A DNA stretch of 10,471 nt. Source: an uncultured Rikenellaceae bacterium. GTDB taxonomy: Bacteria > Bacteroidota > Bacteroidia > Bacteroidales > Rikenellaceae. Below are positions 1 to 7,211 of the stretch, in pieces (positions within the stretch are counted from its first letter, which is position 1; each line of letters opens with the position of its first letter). Location of the stretch: assembly GCA_947074135.1 (NCBI GenBank), contig CAMTOL010000060.1, positions 1 to 10,471 of the forward strand, given 5' to 3'. A program made the position numbers and the translations under genes. The notes beneath the pieces are model-generated. The model was not told where the DNA came from. It worked only from the letters and a program-made list of their open reading frames with translations, and searched no databases.

Positions 1-697
1 ACTTTGTTCTCGTAACACGAATATGTTGGAGTACTACACTGAAATCTTCCCATCGCGAGACGAAATCATCAACACTAGAATCATTTTTTTGGCAGATGTT
101 AATAAATTCTGCCAGCTTATGTTCATTCCCCTTCGAGAACAACTCCTCTAAACGTATACTTTGACGAAGTTCAGTAGGAATGCGCACAACAATAGCTTTC
201 ACAAGCGGTCCAACTAGCTTAAAACTGCCTTGATTGGCTCTGTAATACGCCTCAATCTGCACATCGGTAACAGTTGTATCAAGGTTATTTGCCAAATATT
301 TCTGTTCGTAAGTATAGTTAACAATATTATTACGATACTGCTCCACCATCTTTTCAACTATCGTTTCGCTATGTATATCGTCTTTAATCTCACGTTCAGC
401 ATTTTGCAATTTAACCTGCTCGAGTATCCAATTATTTACAAAGGCGTTCTTTAGTGCTACACTATCCTCTGTCTTAATTGCAGAACTACCATAGATATCA
501 ACAATTTGCGACTCTCGAAGCATCACATCACCAACCTTTGCCACCACAGCAGAACTATCGCCTTGATAGAGTCCAAAGTTATCGCAACCAACAAGCAAGA
601 ACAGCCCCACTAACACAGTAGAGAGCTTCCTATAAGAAGTTCGACAAACCTCAATGCCTATGACAGAACAAATTTTCATCATCTCCAATCTCCCCAT
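1..697 (-). CDS. SurA-N-like periplasmic lipoprotein (peptidyl-prolyl isomerase/chaperone family), 3' end beyond window
   Basis: The reverse strand is open from 697 to the window edge (232 codons, no stop), so the C-terminus is missing. Three in-frame ATGs lie at 697, 682 and 679; the choice is uncertain, and I give the outermost. Residues 25-38 form a hydrophobic signal ending in the lipobox LLVGC (Cys38), so the mature protein is probably lipid-anchored and exported. The mature part begins with AVVAKVGDVMLRESQIVDI, a pattern typical of the SurA N-terminal chaperone domain, and a later segment (TDVQIEAYYRANQGSFKL) resembles the helix that closes this domain before a parvulin domain. No parvulin active-site pattern is visible in the part present. 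By family, such proteins help outer-membrane proteins fold. Bacteroidales often carry clusters of SurA-like proteins, so related genes may lie to the left. It is downstream of dxs but has its own promoter box. Confidence 0.72.
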   Translation of the reverse strand, partial: MGRLEMMKICSVIGIEVCRTSYRKLSTVLVGLFLLVGCDNFGLYQGDSSAVVAKVGDVMLRESQIVDIYGSSAIKTEDSVALKNAFVNNWILEQVKLQNAEREIKDDIHSETIVEKMVEQYRNNIVNYTYEQKYLANNLDTTVTDVQIEAYYRANQGSFKLVGPLVKAIVVRIPTELRQSIRLEELFSKGNEHKLAEFINICQKNDSSVDDFVSRWEDFSVVLQHIRVTRTK

Positions 698-729
698 CTC
701 TTCCGATAAGCTCGGACCACATTAAAGGG

Positions 730-737
730 CAAAGATA
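730..737 (-). promoter_or_regulatory. Bacteroidota -7 promoter box for the SurA-like lipoprotein
   Basis: The minus strand reads TATCTTTG, an exact match to the Bacteroidota -7 consensus TAnnTTTG. It lies 32 bases upstream of the outermost ATG at 697. A weak TTTAA about 20 bases further upstream is the only -33 candidate. It implies that the lipoprotein can be transcribed independently of dxs. Confidence 0.55.
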
Positions 738-793
738 TGTTTTTTTTTGATATTATTAAACTCTAATTTAACCTCATACTCAATTAATGAGAA

Positions 794-2650
794 TTACCTC
801 TTAGCTATCTCAACAATAGAGTCAACACTCAATCCACACATTTTCCACAGATCTTCAACCGAAGCGTGTTCGACAAAGCTATCGGGCAAACCAACGCTTC
901 GAACATCAATCACAATACCTTGAGCACTATAATAATCTCTGACAGCCGAACCTGCACCACCTCCCACAACACCATCTTCAACAACTACAACCACTCTGTA
1001 TTGTTGCGCAACTCTGTCAAGCAGCTCGACATCAAGAGGTTTAACAAAACGCATATCTATATGTGTAGCCCCAACCACTGAGGCGGCTTTACTAGCTATA
1101 TTAAACGTTGCACCCACCGAAAGTATTGCTACATCACTGCTTTTATCTTCGTTTACAACCACTGATTTTCCTATTTGTAGTTTCTCAAACGGTTTAGATA
1201 AAACATCTTTCGAGAACTTTCCACCTCTAGGATAACGAATCACAAAACAACCTCCATAACCACCTTTTGAGGCTGTGAACATAACATTTCTCAGCTCTAA
1301 ATCGGACGAAGGGGCAGCAATTACAACATTTGGAATACTACGAAGCAGTGCAATGTCGAATGCTCCGTGGTGAGTTGCACCATCTTCGCCCACTAGCCCA
1401 GCTCTATCCAAACACAAAACAACTTCATTGCCTTGAACAGCCACATCGTGAATTATATTATCAATCGAACGTTGCGAGAACGAAGAGTAGATATTACAGA
1501 ATGGTACAATTCCCTCAGTCGAGAGTCCAGCTGCAAAAGTAACGGCGTGACCTTCGGCAATTCCCACGTCAAAAGCTCTGTGAGGCATAGCCTCCATCAA
1601 TATATTGAGCGAGCAACCAGTAGGCATAGCAGGAGTAATACCCACTATCTTATCGTTACTACGAGCCAACTCCAATAGTGTATATCCAAACACCTCTTGA
1701 TAGCGCAACGAATCACTTGCAGGTGCTTTTTCGCCAGTTAAGGGATTAAACTTACCGGGTGCGTGCCATTCAGTCTGATGCTCTTCGGCGATAGGATACC
1801 CTTTTCCTTTAACAGTTATAGTATGGAGTAATTTCGGACCTTCAATTGAACGCAAATCTCGAAGTCGGCGCACCAACATCTTTACATCATTGCCATCAAT
1901 AGGACCAAAATAGCGAAAACCTAACGATTCAAATAGGTTACTTTGGTGCAGGAAGAATGACTTTGCTCCATTCTCAAACTTTTGTAAAACTCGGCGCAAA
2001 GGAGGGCAAAAACCGAGGAAATGCCAAATCCTATTTTTAAGTTTATTATATACCCTCGACGTTGTTAGTTTGGTCAACGCATCTCGAAGCGCACCCACAT
2101 TTGGGTCAATCGACATATTATTGTCGTTGAGTACAACCAACACATCTTTATCTTTAGCGTTATTTAGTCCCTCGAAAGCAAGACCACCTGTCAGTGCACC
2201 ATCTCCAATTACAGCCACAACTTTACGATTATCGCCCTTAATTTTACTAGCAGCAGCCATTCCCACAGCAGCACTTACCGAAACCGATGAGTGACCAGCT
2301 CCAAAAGCATCGAACTCACTCTCCGCTCGTTTAGGAAAACCACTGATTCCCCCTCTCTTGCGGTTAGTGTGGAACATATCCCTTCTACCCGTAATTATCT
2401 TGTGGGCATAAGCCTGATGCCCCACGTCCCAAACCAACCTATCGTAGGGAGTATCATAAACATAGTGAATAGCAACAGCTATCTCAAGTGCTCCAAGCGA
2501 TGAACCTAAATGCCCAGGGTTACTCGACACACTATCAACTATAAATTGACGCAGTTCAGCACAATAAAGTGGAAGCTCGTCAATTGACAATTTCCTTAAA
2601 TCTGCTACCGAATTGACGCGGCTTAAATATTTTGTATCCTCTATTTTCAT
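794..2650 (-). CDS. dxs: 1-deoxy-D-xylulose-5-phosphate synthase
   Basis: This enzyme condenses pyruvate with glyceraldehyde 3-phosphate, using thiamine diphosphate, to make 1-deoxy-D-xylulose 5-phosphate. It is the entry step of the MEP isoprenoid pathway and also supplies thiamine and pyridoxal synthesis; it is cytosolic. The 618-residue length is normal for the family. Key motifs are in order: SNPGHLGSSLG (His47), WDVGHQAYAHK (His78), the ThDP/Mg site GDGALTGG (Asp150) with LNDNNMS at 175-181, GIAEGHAVTFAAG (Glu366), and DRAGLVGEDGATHHGAFD (Arg416, Asp423, His427). These sit at a constant offset of 4 from E. coli Arg420, Asp427, His431 and Glu370 as I remember them. The start is the first ATG and fits the family N-terminus. 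A promoter box lies only 10 bases upstream, implying a very short leader. It is divergent from the lipoprotein-pyrH-frr block. The stop is TAA. Confidence 0.98.
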   Translation of the reverse strand: MKIEDTKYLSRVNSVADLRKLSIDELPLYCAELRQFIVDSVSSNPGHLGSSLGALEIAVAIHYVYDTPYDRLVWDVGHQAYAHKIITGRRDMFHTNRKRGGISGFPKRAESEFDAFGAGHSSVSVSAAVGMAAASKIKGDNRKVVAVIGDGALTGGLAFEGLNNAKDKDVLVVLNDNNMSIDPNVGALRDALTKLTTSRVYNKLKNRIWHFLGFCPPLRRVLQKFENGAKSFFLHQSNLFESLGFRYFGPIDGNDVKMLVRRLRDLRSIEGPKLLHTITVKGKGYPIAEEHQTEWHAPGKFNPLTGEKAPASDSLRYQEVFGYTLLELARSNDKIVGITPAMPTGCSLNILMEAMPHRAFDVGIAEGHAVTFAAGLSTEGIVPFCNIYSSFSQRSIDNIIHDVAVQGNEVVLCLDRAGLVGEDGATHHGAFDIALLRSIPNVVIAAPSSDLELRNVMFTASKGGYGGCFVIRYPRGGKFSKDVLSKPFEKLQIGKSVVVNEDKSSDVAILSVGATFNIASKAASVVGATHIDMRFVKPLDVELLDRVAQQYRVVVVVEDGVVGGGAGSAVRDYYSAQGIVIDVRSVGLPDSFVEHASVEDLWKMCGLSVDSIVEIAKR

Positions 2651-2660
2651 TTTGCGACCA

Positions 2661-2668
2661 CAAAGATA
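2661..2668 (-). promoter_or_regulatory. -7 promoter box of dxs, nearly abutting the start codon
   Basis: The minus strand reads TATCTTTG (consensus TAnnTTTG). The box ends only 10 bases before the dxs ATG at 2650. With the usual distance from box to transcription start, the leader would be a few bases long. No good -33 element is visible at the usual spacing. Confidence 0.5.
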
Positions 2669-2727
2669 GCTAAAGTGTTCAAAAAATGTTATATCTTAGC
2701 ACTCTAATTTAACACATTTTTGCAATA

Positions 2728-3117
2728 ATGGCATCTAAAAATACAAAATTTGCGCCCAGAAGCAGTAATTTTCCCTCAATCTCGAGGATTATTATCTTTG
2801 GTGCATCTGCACTATTATTTAGTAGCTGCATATCAATAAAGAGTTATCGACAAGCAAAATCACAGATGCTTTACAACGAAATTGAGTTATATCAAGCTTC
2901 AACGATTATTGACTCTCTAAACAATCGTATTGAGATTATTGACAAGAAGTTGGCTGTTAAAGACTCAATAATTGGCATCAATAAGAGCGAGAATGAGAAA
3001 CTTAAAATTCGCACAAAAAAACTCGTAGAGGAGTACGAGTTACTGATGGAAGAGTTTAAAGAACAAGAGAAACAAATAAATGAAACTAAAAAGAGTACTA
3101 CTAAAACTAAGCGGTGA
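2728..3117 (+). CDS. small coiled-coil lipoprotein of unknown function
   Basis: I do not recognise this 129-residue protein. Residues 20-34 are hydrophobic and end in ALLFSSC, a plausible lipobox (Cys34), preceded by an Arg/Lys-containing N-region, so it is probably an envelope lipoprotein. From about residue 50 to the end the sequence is highly charged (Lys/Glu) with heptad-like spacing of Ile/Leu, suggesting one long coiled coil; the last residues are Lys/Thr-rich. The final 38 bases overlap the start of pyrH in another frame, which suggests translational coupling. A weak TATCTTAG at 2692-2699 is the only promoter candidate I see. The ORF could be questioned because its 3' end is shared with pyrH, but the signal peptide and coiled coil together support a real gene. 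The stop is TGA. Confidence 0.72.
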   Translation: MASKNTKFAPRSSNFPSISRIIIFGASALLFSSCISIKSYRQAKSQMLYNEIELYQASTIIDSLNNRIEIIDKKLAVKDSIIGINKSENEKLKIRTKKLVEEYELLMEEFKEQEKQINETKKSTTKTKR

Positions 3118-3787
3118 ATCGCTTGGCGGGGGTAGCGGAAACGGCATCAACGCCGAAAAGTTTGCCTCATACGCCACCCAAATTGCAAAAGCAGCCTCAA
3201 CGGGTGTTCAAATCGGCATTGTTATAGGCGGTGGTAATATTTTCAGAGGTCTGAGCGGTGTTGGCAAGGGTGTTGACAGGGTCAAGGGCGACCAAATGGG
3301 AATGTTGGCAACGGTTATCAATTCGGTTGGACTTTGCGCAGCGCTCGAAACGGTTGGTTGTCGCAGCCGTGTGTTGACCTCAATTAATATGGCTCCGGTT
3401 GGCGAGATTTACTCTAAAGCTAAGGCGTTGGAGTGTTTTGAGAGGGGAGAAGTTGTAATTATTGCTGGAGGCACTGGCAATCCATTTTTTACGACAGACA
3501 CTGCTTCGGCACTTCGTGGGGTCGAGATTGAGGCGGATTTATTGCTCAAAGGCACAAGAGTTGACGGTATTTACACTGCTGACCCTGAGAAAGATCCTAC
3601 GGCGACTAAATTTTCGACTATTTCGTTTAGCGAGGTTATTGAGAAGCGTTTGAAAGTTATGGACTTGACTGCCTTTACAATGTGTATGGAGAACAACCTT
3701 CCAATAATGGTGTTCGATATGGACACAGTCGGCAACTTAGAACGCGTATTAAATGGCGAACCGATAGGCACGATTGTCAATTCATAA
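3080..3787 (+). CDS. pyrH: UMP kinase (uridylate kinase)
   Basis: PyrH phosphorylates UMP to UDP with ATP, the committed step toward UTP and CTP, and is a hexameric cytosolic enzyme of the amino-acid kinase fold. Visible motifs are the phosphate-binding KLSGES at residues 9-14, GGGNIFRG at 50-57, DQMGM at 71-75, GTGNPFFTTDTAS at 131-143 (UMP and phosphoryl contacts, with Asp140), and KGTRVDGIYTADP at 157-169. The 235-residue length is normal. The ATG at 3080 gives the canonical MKLKRVLLKLSGES beginning, so the 38-base overlap with the upstream lipoprotein gene is probably real. The TAA stop lies inside a 10-bp inverted repeat, and frr follows after 62 bases, the common pyrH-frr order. Bacterial PyrH is typically inhibited by UTP (family knowledge, not visible here). 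Confidence 0.97.
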   Translation: MKLKRVLLKLSGESLGGGSGNGINAEKFASYATQIAKAASTGVQIGIVIGGGNIFRGLSGVGKGVDRVKGDQMGMLATVINSVGLCAALETVGCRSRVLTSINMAPVGEIYSKAKALECFERGEVVIIAGGTGNPFFTTDTASALRGVEIEADLLLKGTRVDGIYTADPEKDPTATKFSTISFSEVIEKRLKVMDLTAFTMCMENNLPIMVFDMDTVGNLERVLNGEPIGTIVNS

Positions 3788-3795
3788 TTGACAAT
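3773..3795 (+). repeat. perfect 10-bp inverted repeat across the pyrH stop codon
   Basis: ATTGTCAATT (3773-3782) and AATTGACAAT (3786-3795) are perfect reverse complements separated by 3 bases. The pyrH TAA stop (3785-3787) falls within the structure. There is no T-run after it, so it is not a standard terminator. The sequence resembles short AT-rich intergenic repeats, and related CATAATT motifs recur at 3833-3840 and 4416-4429. Confidence 0.6.
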
Positions 3796-3849
3796 GGTTA
3801 ATTTACTAATCAGCAGTCACTAATTCAAAATTCATAATTATATAGTAAG

Positions 3850-4413
3850 ATGGGAACTAAGAGAGAAATTTTAGATTCAGCAACTCCAAAAATGCAAAAG
3901 GCATTGGAGCACTTCGAAGCGTCAATCGCAAAAATCAAAGCTGGCAAAGCTTCAGTAAACGTACTTGACGACATTATGGTCGAAAGTTACGGTCAACAAA
4001 TGCCAATTAACAATGTAGCAAGTGTGAGTGTACCTGACGCAAAGACTATTTTGATTCAGCCTTGGGACAAAAACGTAATCGGAGCTATAGAGAAGGCTAT
4101 CATCAACTCAAACCTTGGTATGGCACCTTCGAACAATGGAGAAACTATTCGTTTGAATGTTCCGCCACTCACTGAGGAGCGTCGTAAAGAGTATGTTAAG
4201 ATGGTCAAGTCAGATGCTGAGTCTGCACGTATTACACTTCGTGGTGTTCGTCGCGATGCTATTGAGGCAATCAAGAAAGCTGTTAAGGCGGAGGGGCTAC
4301 CAGAAGACGTGGCTAAAGATGGCGAGGCAGAAGCTCAAAAAATGGTTGATACTATCTCGAAAAAAATCGACGATCTAGTAGCTCTCAAAGAGAAAGAGAT
4401 AATGACAGTCTAA
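3850..4413 (+). CDS. frr: ribosome recycling factor
   Basis: RRF works with EF-G to split post-termination ribosomes and release mRNA and tRNA. The 187-residue length matches the family (about 185). The start MGTKREILDSATPKMQKAL and the segment IKAGKASVNVLDDIMVESYG (about 29-48) correspond to the first long helix and the start of domain II. SVPDAKTILIQPWDKN, NPPL-type sequence NVPPLTEERRKEYVK and ARITLRGVRRDA follow in the usual order, and the last helices are charged. A Lys stands where many homologues have Arg in the RAS motif, a common variant. It lies 62 bases after pyrH in the same orientation and is probably co-transcribed. Stem-loops follow the TAA stop. Confidence 0.98.
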   Translation: MGTKREILDSATPKMQKALEHFEASIAKIKAGKASVNVLDDIMVESYGQQMPINNVASVSVPDAKTILIQPWDKNVIGAIEKAIINSNLGMAPSNNGETIRLNVPPLTEERRKEYVKMVKSDAESARITLRGVRRDAIEAIKKAVKAEGLPEDVAKDGEAEAQKMVDTISKKIDDLVALKEKEIMTV

Positions 4414-4443
4414 TGCATAATTGATAATGCATAACTCATACTT

Positions 4444-4477
4444 AACTCAATAGACACTCTAGGTTGTCTATTGAGTT
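4444..4477. terminator. 13-bp stem-loop downstream of frr
   Basis: AACTCAATAGACA (4444-4456) and TGTCTATTGAGTT (4465-4477) pair perfectly over 13 bp with an 8-base loop. It lies 31 bases after the frr stop, between frr and the convergent DUF2007 gene. There is only a short T stretch after the stem, so it may be a weak terminator or an mRNA 3'-end stabiliser that works for either strand. Confidence 0.5.
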
Positions 4478-4492
4478 TACGTTAAAGTAGCG

Positions 4493-4562
4493 ACCCTTCG
4501 GGGTGCAGTTGCGCTAATATTGCACCCCAGGTTGGGCTTAACGGCTTACCTGGGGTTATTTA
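4493..4562 (+). other. chain of three overlapping hairpins, attenuator-like
   Basis: Hairpin 1 pairs ACCC (4493-4496) with GGGT (4501-4504) around TTCG, giving a C(UUCG)G tetraloop in plus-strand RNA. Hairpin 2 pairs GGGGTGCA (4500-4507) with TGCACCCC (4521-4528). Hairpin 3 pairs ACCCCAGGT (4524-4532) with ACCTGGGGT (4548-4556) and is followed by TTATTT. Neighbouring hairpins share arms, so 1 and 2 exclude each other, as do 2 and 3. Hairpin 3 resembles a terminator for frr on the plus strand. The whole could also be a copy of a dispersed extragenic palindromic repeat. No coding sequence is supported between 4414 and 4604. Confidence 0.5.
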
Positions 4563-4604
4563 ATAGTTACGCTTTGGCGCAGCTTATTAGTTCATCATCT
4601 ACAA

Positions 4605-4823
4605 TCACAAGTCGTGGTGTTGCGAAAGAATCTCTAGGGCAGATTGCTCGTCCTCCTTACGAACACGTAGAGTAACCAACTGTTCAGTAATAGCGGGAAG
4701 AACTACATTAATTAGGTTCTCACCCGTAACCTCACACTCAATGCCGTTATCACGCAACAAACCAGCCTCAATATTTGCCTCAAAAGGCGACGAATAACGT
4801 TTTAGATCTACTATTTCACTCAT
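4605..4823 (-). CDS. DUF2007-family small protein
   Basis: This 72-residue protein matches the DUF2007 pattern from memory: a beta strand with Tyr/Ser (LKRYSSPFEANIEAGLLRDNG), a helix carrying EA and LL, GIECEVTGENLINV, then a strand TLRVRKEDEQSALEIL near the C-terminus. The family is annotated as a putative prokaryotic signal-transducing protein, with no proven reaction. No signal peptide is visible, so it is probably cytosolic. It is convergent with frr and divergent from the prolyl oligopeptidase, whose start is 41 bases away, and a TATATTTG box lies upstream on its strand. The start MSEIVDL is the only reasonable one; the stop is TGA. Confidence 0.85.
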   Translation of the reverse strand: MSEIVDLKRYSSPFEANIEAGLLRDNGIECEVTGENLINVVLPAITEQLVTLRVRKEDEQSALEILSQHHDL

Positions 4824-4856
4824 AATCTTAAAATTTTATAATAAAAAAATATAACA

Positions 4857-4864
4857 CAAATATA
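4857..4864 (-). promoter_or_regulatory. -7 promoter box for the DUF2007 gene
   Basis: The minus strand reads TATATTTG, matching TAnnTTTG, 33 bases upstream of the DUF2007 ATG. It directly abuts the start codon of the divergent prolyl oligopeptidase at 4865, so the two genes' control regions overlap. I found no convincing plus-strand box for the oligopeptidase. Confidence 0.45.
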
Positions 4865-6985
4865 ATGAAAAAACTTTTACTTCTACCTATGGCAATGCTA
4901 GCTTGCTCGTGTGGCGACACGCCTCAAAAAATCAAAGTGGGAGCATACCCACAGACCCACAAAGACACAACGGTTGTCGATAACTATCACGGCACTCAAA
5001 TTGCCGATCCTTATCGTTGGCTAGAAGATGATATGAGCGATGCTACTACTGAATGGGTTAAAGCCGAAAACAAGGTCACTCAAGAGTATCTGTCGCAAAT
5101 TCCATTCCGTCAAGCCATCAACGAACGCCTGACAGAGCTTTTCAACTACCCTAAAGAGGGTGCTCCATCGCGCCAAGGCGAGTACTATTTTTTTGCCAAA
5201 AACGACGGACTTCAAAATCAAAGTGTTATTTACTACCAAAAAGGTCTGGACGGAGCTGCTGAGGTTTTCATCGACCCTAACAAATTGAGCGATGATGGCA
5301 CTGTTGCACTTGTGTCGCTCACCTTCTCTTTCGATGACAAATATTGTGCTTATTCAACCTCAAAATCGGGCTCGGACTGGGTTGAAATCAACGTTATGGA
5401 GGTTGCAACTCGTAAGTTATTGCCTGACGTAATAAAATGGGTAAAATTTAGTGGAGCATCGTGGGGTAAAGATGGTTTTTATTATAGCCGCTACGACGAA
5501 CCAAAGGGTTCAGCACTGAGCTCTAAAAATGAATTTCAAAAAGTGTTTTTCCACAAACTTGGAACAGAGCAGAGTACAGACATACTTGTTTACGAAGATA
5601 AAACACATCCATTACGCTACTTTAGTGGCAGTGTGAGCGACGACAACAAATGGATATTTATTTCGGCTAGCGAGGGAACACACGGAACCGAAATTCTATA
5701 CAAACAAACTGATAGCAAAGCTCCTTTCAAAACACTCTTCAAGGGATTTGAGTTTGATTATGAGATAGTCGATTGCGTTAACGACAAACTTCTTGTATTG
5801 ACCAATGAAGAAGCTGAGAACTACCGACTTATTGAGGTTGATTTAAATAACACTAGCACTCTAAAAGATGTGGTTTCTCAAAGCGAAAACCTATTGCAGT
5901 GGGCTACAACGGCTGGTGGTCAGATTTTCGTAGGTCACCTAAGCGATGCTTCGACTCGTGTATCGCAGTATGAGTGGAGCGGTGCAAAGGTTCGCACAAT
6001 AGAGCTTCCGGGCATTGGCACCTCTGGTGGTTTTAGCGGCAAGAAAGAGGATAAGACTGTTTTCTACTCGTTTACAAGTTTTAATGTACCTCCAACCTAC
6101 TATCAGTATGACATTGAAAGTGGCGTTTCGACGCTTTATCGCCAAACCAAAGTTAATTTCGATGTTACTAAATATACTGTTGAGCAGGTCTTCTACCCAA
6201 GCAAAGATGGCACAAAAGTTCCTATGTTCTTGGTTTACAAGAAGGGTTTGGAACGCAGAGGCGATGCTCCTACCCTACTCTATGCTTATGGCGGGTTTAA
6301 TATTTCGCTTACTCCGTCGTTCTCGCCTTCTAATATTTTGCTCCTAGAGCAAGGAGGCATCTATGCACTTGCCAACATCAGAGGTGGAGGAGAATATGGC
6401 GAAAAGTGGCACAAAGGCGGTATGTTGGAGAACAAGCAGAATGTTTTTGACGATTTCATAGCTGCTGGGGAGTATTTGATTAAAGAGCGATACACTTCGA
6501 GCGAGAAGCTAGCTATTTCTGGTGGTTCGAATGGCGGACTATTGGTTGGAGCTTGTTTGGTTCAACGTCCCGACTTGTTTGCCGTTGCTTTCCCTCAAGT
6601 GGGGGTACTCGATATGCTACGTTACCACCGATTTACGATTGGCTGGGGTTGGGTAGTTGAGTATGGTTCGGCAGATGTTGAATCGCAGTTCGACTATATC
6701 ATTAAGTATTCACCACTTCACAACATTAGACAAGGAGCTTGTTATCCAGCTACAATGGTTATGACAGCCGATCACGATGATAGGGTTGTACCGGCACACT
6801 CGTTCAAGTTTGGGGCAGCTCTTCAGTCGGCTCAGGGTTGTGATAAACCGATACTTCTCAACATTGAGAGCAATGCTGGTCACGGTGCTGGTAAGCCGAT
6901 GAACAAAGTTATTGAGAGTCAGGCTGATTATTGGTCATTTATGTTCCAGAACACTGGCACGAAGTACAGATCTGAGAAGAAGTAG
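4865..6985 (+). CDS. secreted prolyl oligopeptidase (peptidase family S9A), probable lipoprotein
   Basis: This serine peptidase cleaves short peptides on the carboxyl side of proline. The 706-residue length is normal for S9A. The N-terminus MKKLLLLPMAMLACSC is a signal peptide with lipobox-like Cys14 or Cys16, so it is probably periplasmic or membrane-anchored, unlike the cytosolic mammalian enzyme. Residues about 30-100 match the N-terminal segment (DPYRWLEDD), followed by a seven-bladed propeller that filters substrates (about 100-440) and then the alpha/beta-hydrolase domain. The triad is Ser555 (GGSNGG), Asp638 (DHDDRVVP) and His673 (AGHGAGKP); Arg640 and Trp596 match substrate-binding positions of the porcine enzyme. 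NIRGGGEYGEKWH (504-516) is the conserved S9A loop. It likely helps peptide scavenging. The TAG stop is followed after two bases by an inverted-repeat element, and no other terminator is seen. Confidence 0.96.
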   Translation: MKKLLLLPMAMLACSCGDTPQKIKVGAYPQTHKDTTVVDNYHGTQIADPYRWLEDDMSDATTEWVKAENKVTQEYLSQIPFRQAINERLTELFNYPKEGAPSRQGEYYFFAKNDGLQNQSVIYYQKGLDGAAEVFIDPNKLSDDGTVALVSLTFSFDDKYCAYSTSKSGSDWVEINVMEVATRKLLPDVIKWVKFSGASWGKDGFYYSRYDEPKGSALSSKNEFQKVFFHKLGTEQSTDILVYEDKTHPLRYFSGSVSDDNKWIFISASEGTHGTEILYKQTDSKAPFKTLFKGFEFDYEIVDCVNDKLLVLTNEEAENYRLIEVDLNNTSTLKDVVSQSENLLQWATTAGGQIFVGHLSDASTRVSQYEWSGAKVRTIELPGIGTSGGFSGKKEDKTVFYSFTSFNVPPTYYQYDIESGVSTLYRQTKVNFDVTKYTVEQVFYPSKDGTKVPMFLVYKKGLERRGDAPTLLYAYGGFNISLTPSFSPSNILLLEQGGIYALANIRGGGEYGEKWHKGGMLENKQNVFDDFIAAGEYLIKERYTSSEKLAISGGSNGGLLVGACLVQRPDLFAVAFPQVGVLDMLRYHRFTIGWGWVVEYGSADVESQFDYIIKYSPLHNIRQGACYPATMVMTADHDDRVVPAHSFKFGAALQSAQGCDKPILLNIESNAGHGAGKPMNKVIESQADYWSFMFQNTGTKYRSEKK

Positions 6986-6987
6986 TA

Positions 6988-7022
6988 TTTTTCTAAAGAG
7001 CGGTTTGTCAATAAAAGTTTTT
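6988..7022 (+). repeat. left terminal inverted repeat (35 bp)
   Basis: It begins TTTTTCTAAAGAGCGG and ends AAAAGTTTTT, and is the exact reverse complement of 7212-7246. It starts two bases after the oligopeptidase stop codon. Beyond the perfect part, similarity continues weakly with small gaps. Confidence 0.9.
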
Positions 7023-7144
7023 GGTATCGATTTTCCAAAATTTGTGCAAACAGAGAGCAGAGTCAAGTTTACTTGAACTATATCGAAGTGCAACCAAATT
7101 TTCGTAAAAAAAGCAACGATGTCAGACTGCTTAGAGTAATGACA

Positions 7145-7197
7145 CAAAGTCAGGGTTGGGTCGGGGAATTCCTTGTGGGATTTCTCGACCCACTTTG
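7145..7197 (+). other. conserved-looking RNA hairpin inside the inverted-repeat element
   Basis: GGGTCGGGGAATTCC (7158-7172) pairs with GGGATTTCTCGACCC (7177-7191) around a TTGT loop, extended by T7157-A7192. An outer CAAAGT (7145-7150) pairs with ACTTTG, sharing A7192, after a bulge. The three non-Watson-Crick pairs are all G-U wobbles only if the plus strand is the RNA; on the minus strand they would be A-C mismatches. This points to selection for a plus-strand transcript structure. Confidence 0.55.
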
Positions 7198-7211
7198 CAG
7201 AAATAATATCT

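Noticed and set aside
2692..2699. TATCTTAG as promoter of the coiled-coil lipoprotein gene
   Set aside because: It lacks the final TTTG of the consensus and has no -33 partner at the right spacing, so I did not list it as a feature.
6935..7147. Minus-strand ORF of 70 codons across the peptidase end and the inverted-repeat element
   Set aside because: It overlaps the confident peptidase C-terminus and a palindromic element, and its product has no recognisable features.
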